NCBI GenBank assembly: GCA_002329405.1
Contig: DCTE01000167.1
Coordinates: 9,229-15,532 of the forward strand
Length of the DNA: 6,304 nt
Source of the DNA: Ruminococcaceae bacterium UBA1448
GTDB lineage: Bacteria; Bacillota; Clostridia; Oscillospirales; Ruminococcaceae
Direction of reading: 5' to 3'
Below, piece after piece: positions 5,569 to 6,304 of the stretch (its first letter is position 1; the number at the start of each line of letters is the position of its first letter). The notes below the pieces were generated by a model. That model did not search any database. It saw only the letters and a program-made list of their open reading frames with translations, and was not told where the DNA came from. The translations under genes and the position numbers were made by a program.

Positions 5569-5683
5569 AGCAAAGAACGGACAACCCGGAGGGGAAGGTT
5601 ACTTACCCCGTCTGTTGACGGGACGGCCGGGCTACCTACCGGCTCTGGTGTGGAAATACACACGTTGCGTTTTTATCTTTGCT
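5569..5683 (-). ncRNA. yjdF-type riboswitch (azaaromatic-sensing leader)
   Basis: A 115-nt structured leader sits directly ahead of a yjdF-family gene. It is closed by an 8-bp perfect P1 (AGCAAAGA 5683-5676 with TCTTTGCT 5576-5569). Inside are a GTGTG/CACAC hairpin (5663-5659 with 5652-5648), a longer arm AGCCCGG (5633-5627) with CCGGGTT (5589-5583) containing a CCCGTC/GACGGG hairpin (5622-5617 with 5612-5607), and unpaired conserved-looking segments GGTAGGTAG and GGTAAGTAACC. The yjdF motif is a known class that binds diverse azaaromatic compounds and controls yjdF genes. Assignment rests on gene context plus the elaborate multistem fold. I could not run a covariance model. Confidence 0.85.
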
Positions 5684-5693
5684 GTTTTGCGAA

Positions 5694-5722
5694 ATTAGAA
5701 AATCAATATGCGGATAAAATAA
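5694..5722 (-). promoter_or_regulatory. Weak candidate promoter for the yjdF leader
   Basis: A -10-like TCTAAT (5699-5694, minus strand) would place the start near 5687, just ahead of the riboswitch P1 at 5683, which is the right place. The -35 region at 17 nt (about 5722-5717) is only AT-rich and poorly matches TTGACA. No terminator separates this from the upstream membrane-protein gene, so read-through is also possible. Confidence 0.35.
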
Positions 5723-5724
5723 AC

Positions 5725-6304
5725 TTACGGTTCGGTCAGATAGACGGTCGGGTTATAAGAGACATCCTTAATCTCACAATCCAGTTTTTTGTCTCCGACT
5801 GTGATTTTCAGTCTGGGAGGATTTGCTGCCGAGGAAATCAGGCAGAAGACCGAACCGTCATCTCCTGTCCAAGCAAGGTCGATTTCCAGTGTCGTACCGA
5901 AAAGTCCGGTCGACTGTCCAAAACTGGTATGGGTCTGATCGCCTGCACCCGGAATCACCAGCAGGTAAAAATATTCGCTGCTGCCGTTGACGTTCCGTTC
6001 GTACCGCAGCGCGTAGGCTTTGTCCAGCGACTGCTGCTGCACCATTTCCGACAGGTCTGCCTGAACCTCCTGGTAGACGGTTTCCGAAACGATCTCCTTG
6101 TATTCGTCAAACGGCACCTCCTGCAACCCACAGGAGCCGGTTCCGGTCGGAAGGCTCATCGCGGCAAACAGAATGCCGATGGCTGTGATTGGCAGGATAA
6201 TCACGGCAACCAGTATCTTCCACAGTGCCTTGTCCTTGCGGCGCACCGGCGGCGTCACTTCACGGACATCCTCCGGCAGCGGGACGGCACAGTGTGGGCA
6301 GACC
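5725..6304 (-). CDS. Membrane-anchored protein with N-terminal zinc-ribbon-like CxxC, function unknown (start beyond window)
   Basis: The minus-strand frame is open from the right edge to TAA at 5727-5725. A GTG at 6258 could be taken as a start, but the frame continues upstream without a stop to the window edge and encodes VCPHCAVPLPEDVREV. That resembles the CxxC half of a zinc ribbon at the start of many Firmicute membrane proteins, so the true start probably lies just outside. Next comes a basic stretch (VRRKDK), one membrane helix (about ALWKILVAVIILPITAIGILFAAM), and a domain of about 140 residues that is probably outside the cell. That domain contains GSCGLQEVPFDEYKEIVSETVYQEV and several beta-rich segments. 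I do not recognise the family. The gene ends about 41 bp before the yjdF riboswitch, with no obvious terminator between. Confidence 0.7.
   Translation of the reverse strand, partial: VCPHCAVPLPEDVREVTPPVRRKDKALWKILVAVIILPITAIGILFAAMSLPTGTGSCGLQEVPFDEYKEIVSETVYQEVQADLSEMVQQQSLDKAYALRYERNVNGSSEYFYLLVIPGAGDQTHTSFGQSTGLFGTTLEIDLAWTGDDGSVFCLISSAANPPRLKITVGDKKLDCEIKDVSYNPTVYLTEP

Overview
The window looks like a chromosomal segment of a moderately GC-rich Gram-positive anaerobe of the Clostridia type, possibly Oscillospiraceae/Ruminococcaceae-like. The reasons are strong AGGAGG-type ribosome sites, sigma-A promoters with 17-bp spacing, a riboswitch with an intrinsic terminator ahead of thiD, a YjdF (DUF2992) gene behind a yjdF-type leader, and a zinc-dependent phospholipase C-like protein of a kind common in Clostridia. 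The genus is inferred and was not checked against any database.

Layout, left to right. (1) 1-626, minus: thiD (HMP/HMP-P kinase), missing its C-terminus at the left edge. Its leader at 627-870 holds a promoter, a TPP aptamer and a terminator hairpin, which together make a thiamin-controlled attenuation device. (2) 895-1012: a non-coding stretch with a 15-bp palindrome present twice, 92 bp apart. The second copy overlaps the ung stop codon, and a further inverted repeat lies between them. (3) 1012-1677, minus: ung, uracil-DNA glycosylase. (4) 1846-2961, plus: a PAS plus degenerate histidine-kinase-like protein with a strong promoter that has a duplicated -10 box. (5) 2934-3989, minus: a LacI-family repressor whose 3' end overlaps the preceding gene by 28 bp, tail to tail. 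It has its own strong promoter and a structured leader. (6) 4156-4962, minus: a zinc-dependent phospholipase C-like protein with its own promoter and terminator. (7) 5125-5541, minus: yjdF, preceded by a 115-nt structured leader that closely resembles the azaaromatic-binding yjdF riboswitch, and followed by a strong terminator. Its GC content is clearly lower than that of its neighbours. (8) 5725-6304, minus: a membrane-anchored protein of unknown function whose N-terminal zinc-ribbon-like part runs off the right edge.

The genes do not form one pathway. Most are single transcription units with their own promoters or terminators. The most notable content is regulatory RNA: two different ligand-sensing leaders in 6.3 kb, one of which (TPP) offers a plausible antiterminator pairing. 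The strongest candidates for something less described are the palindrome repeat element beside ung and the degenerate sensor kinase that converges on and overlaps the LacI regulator.
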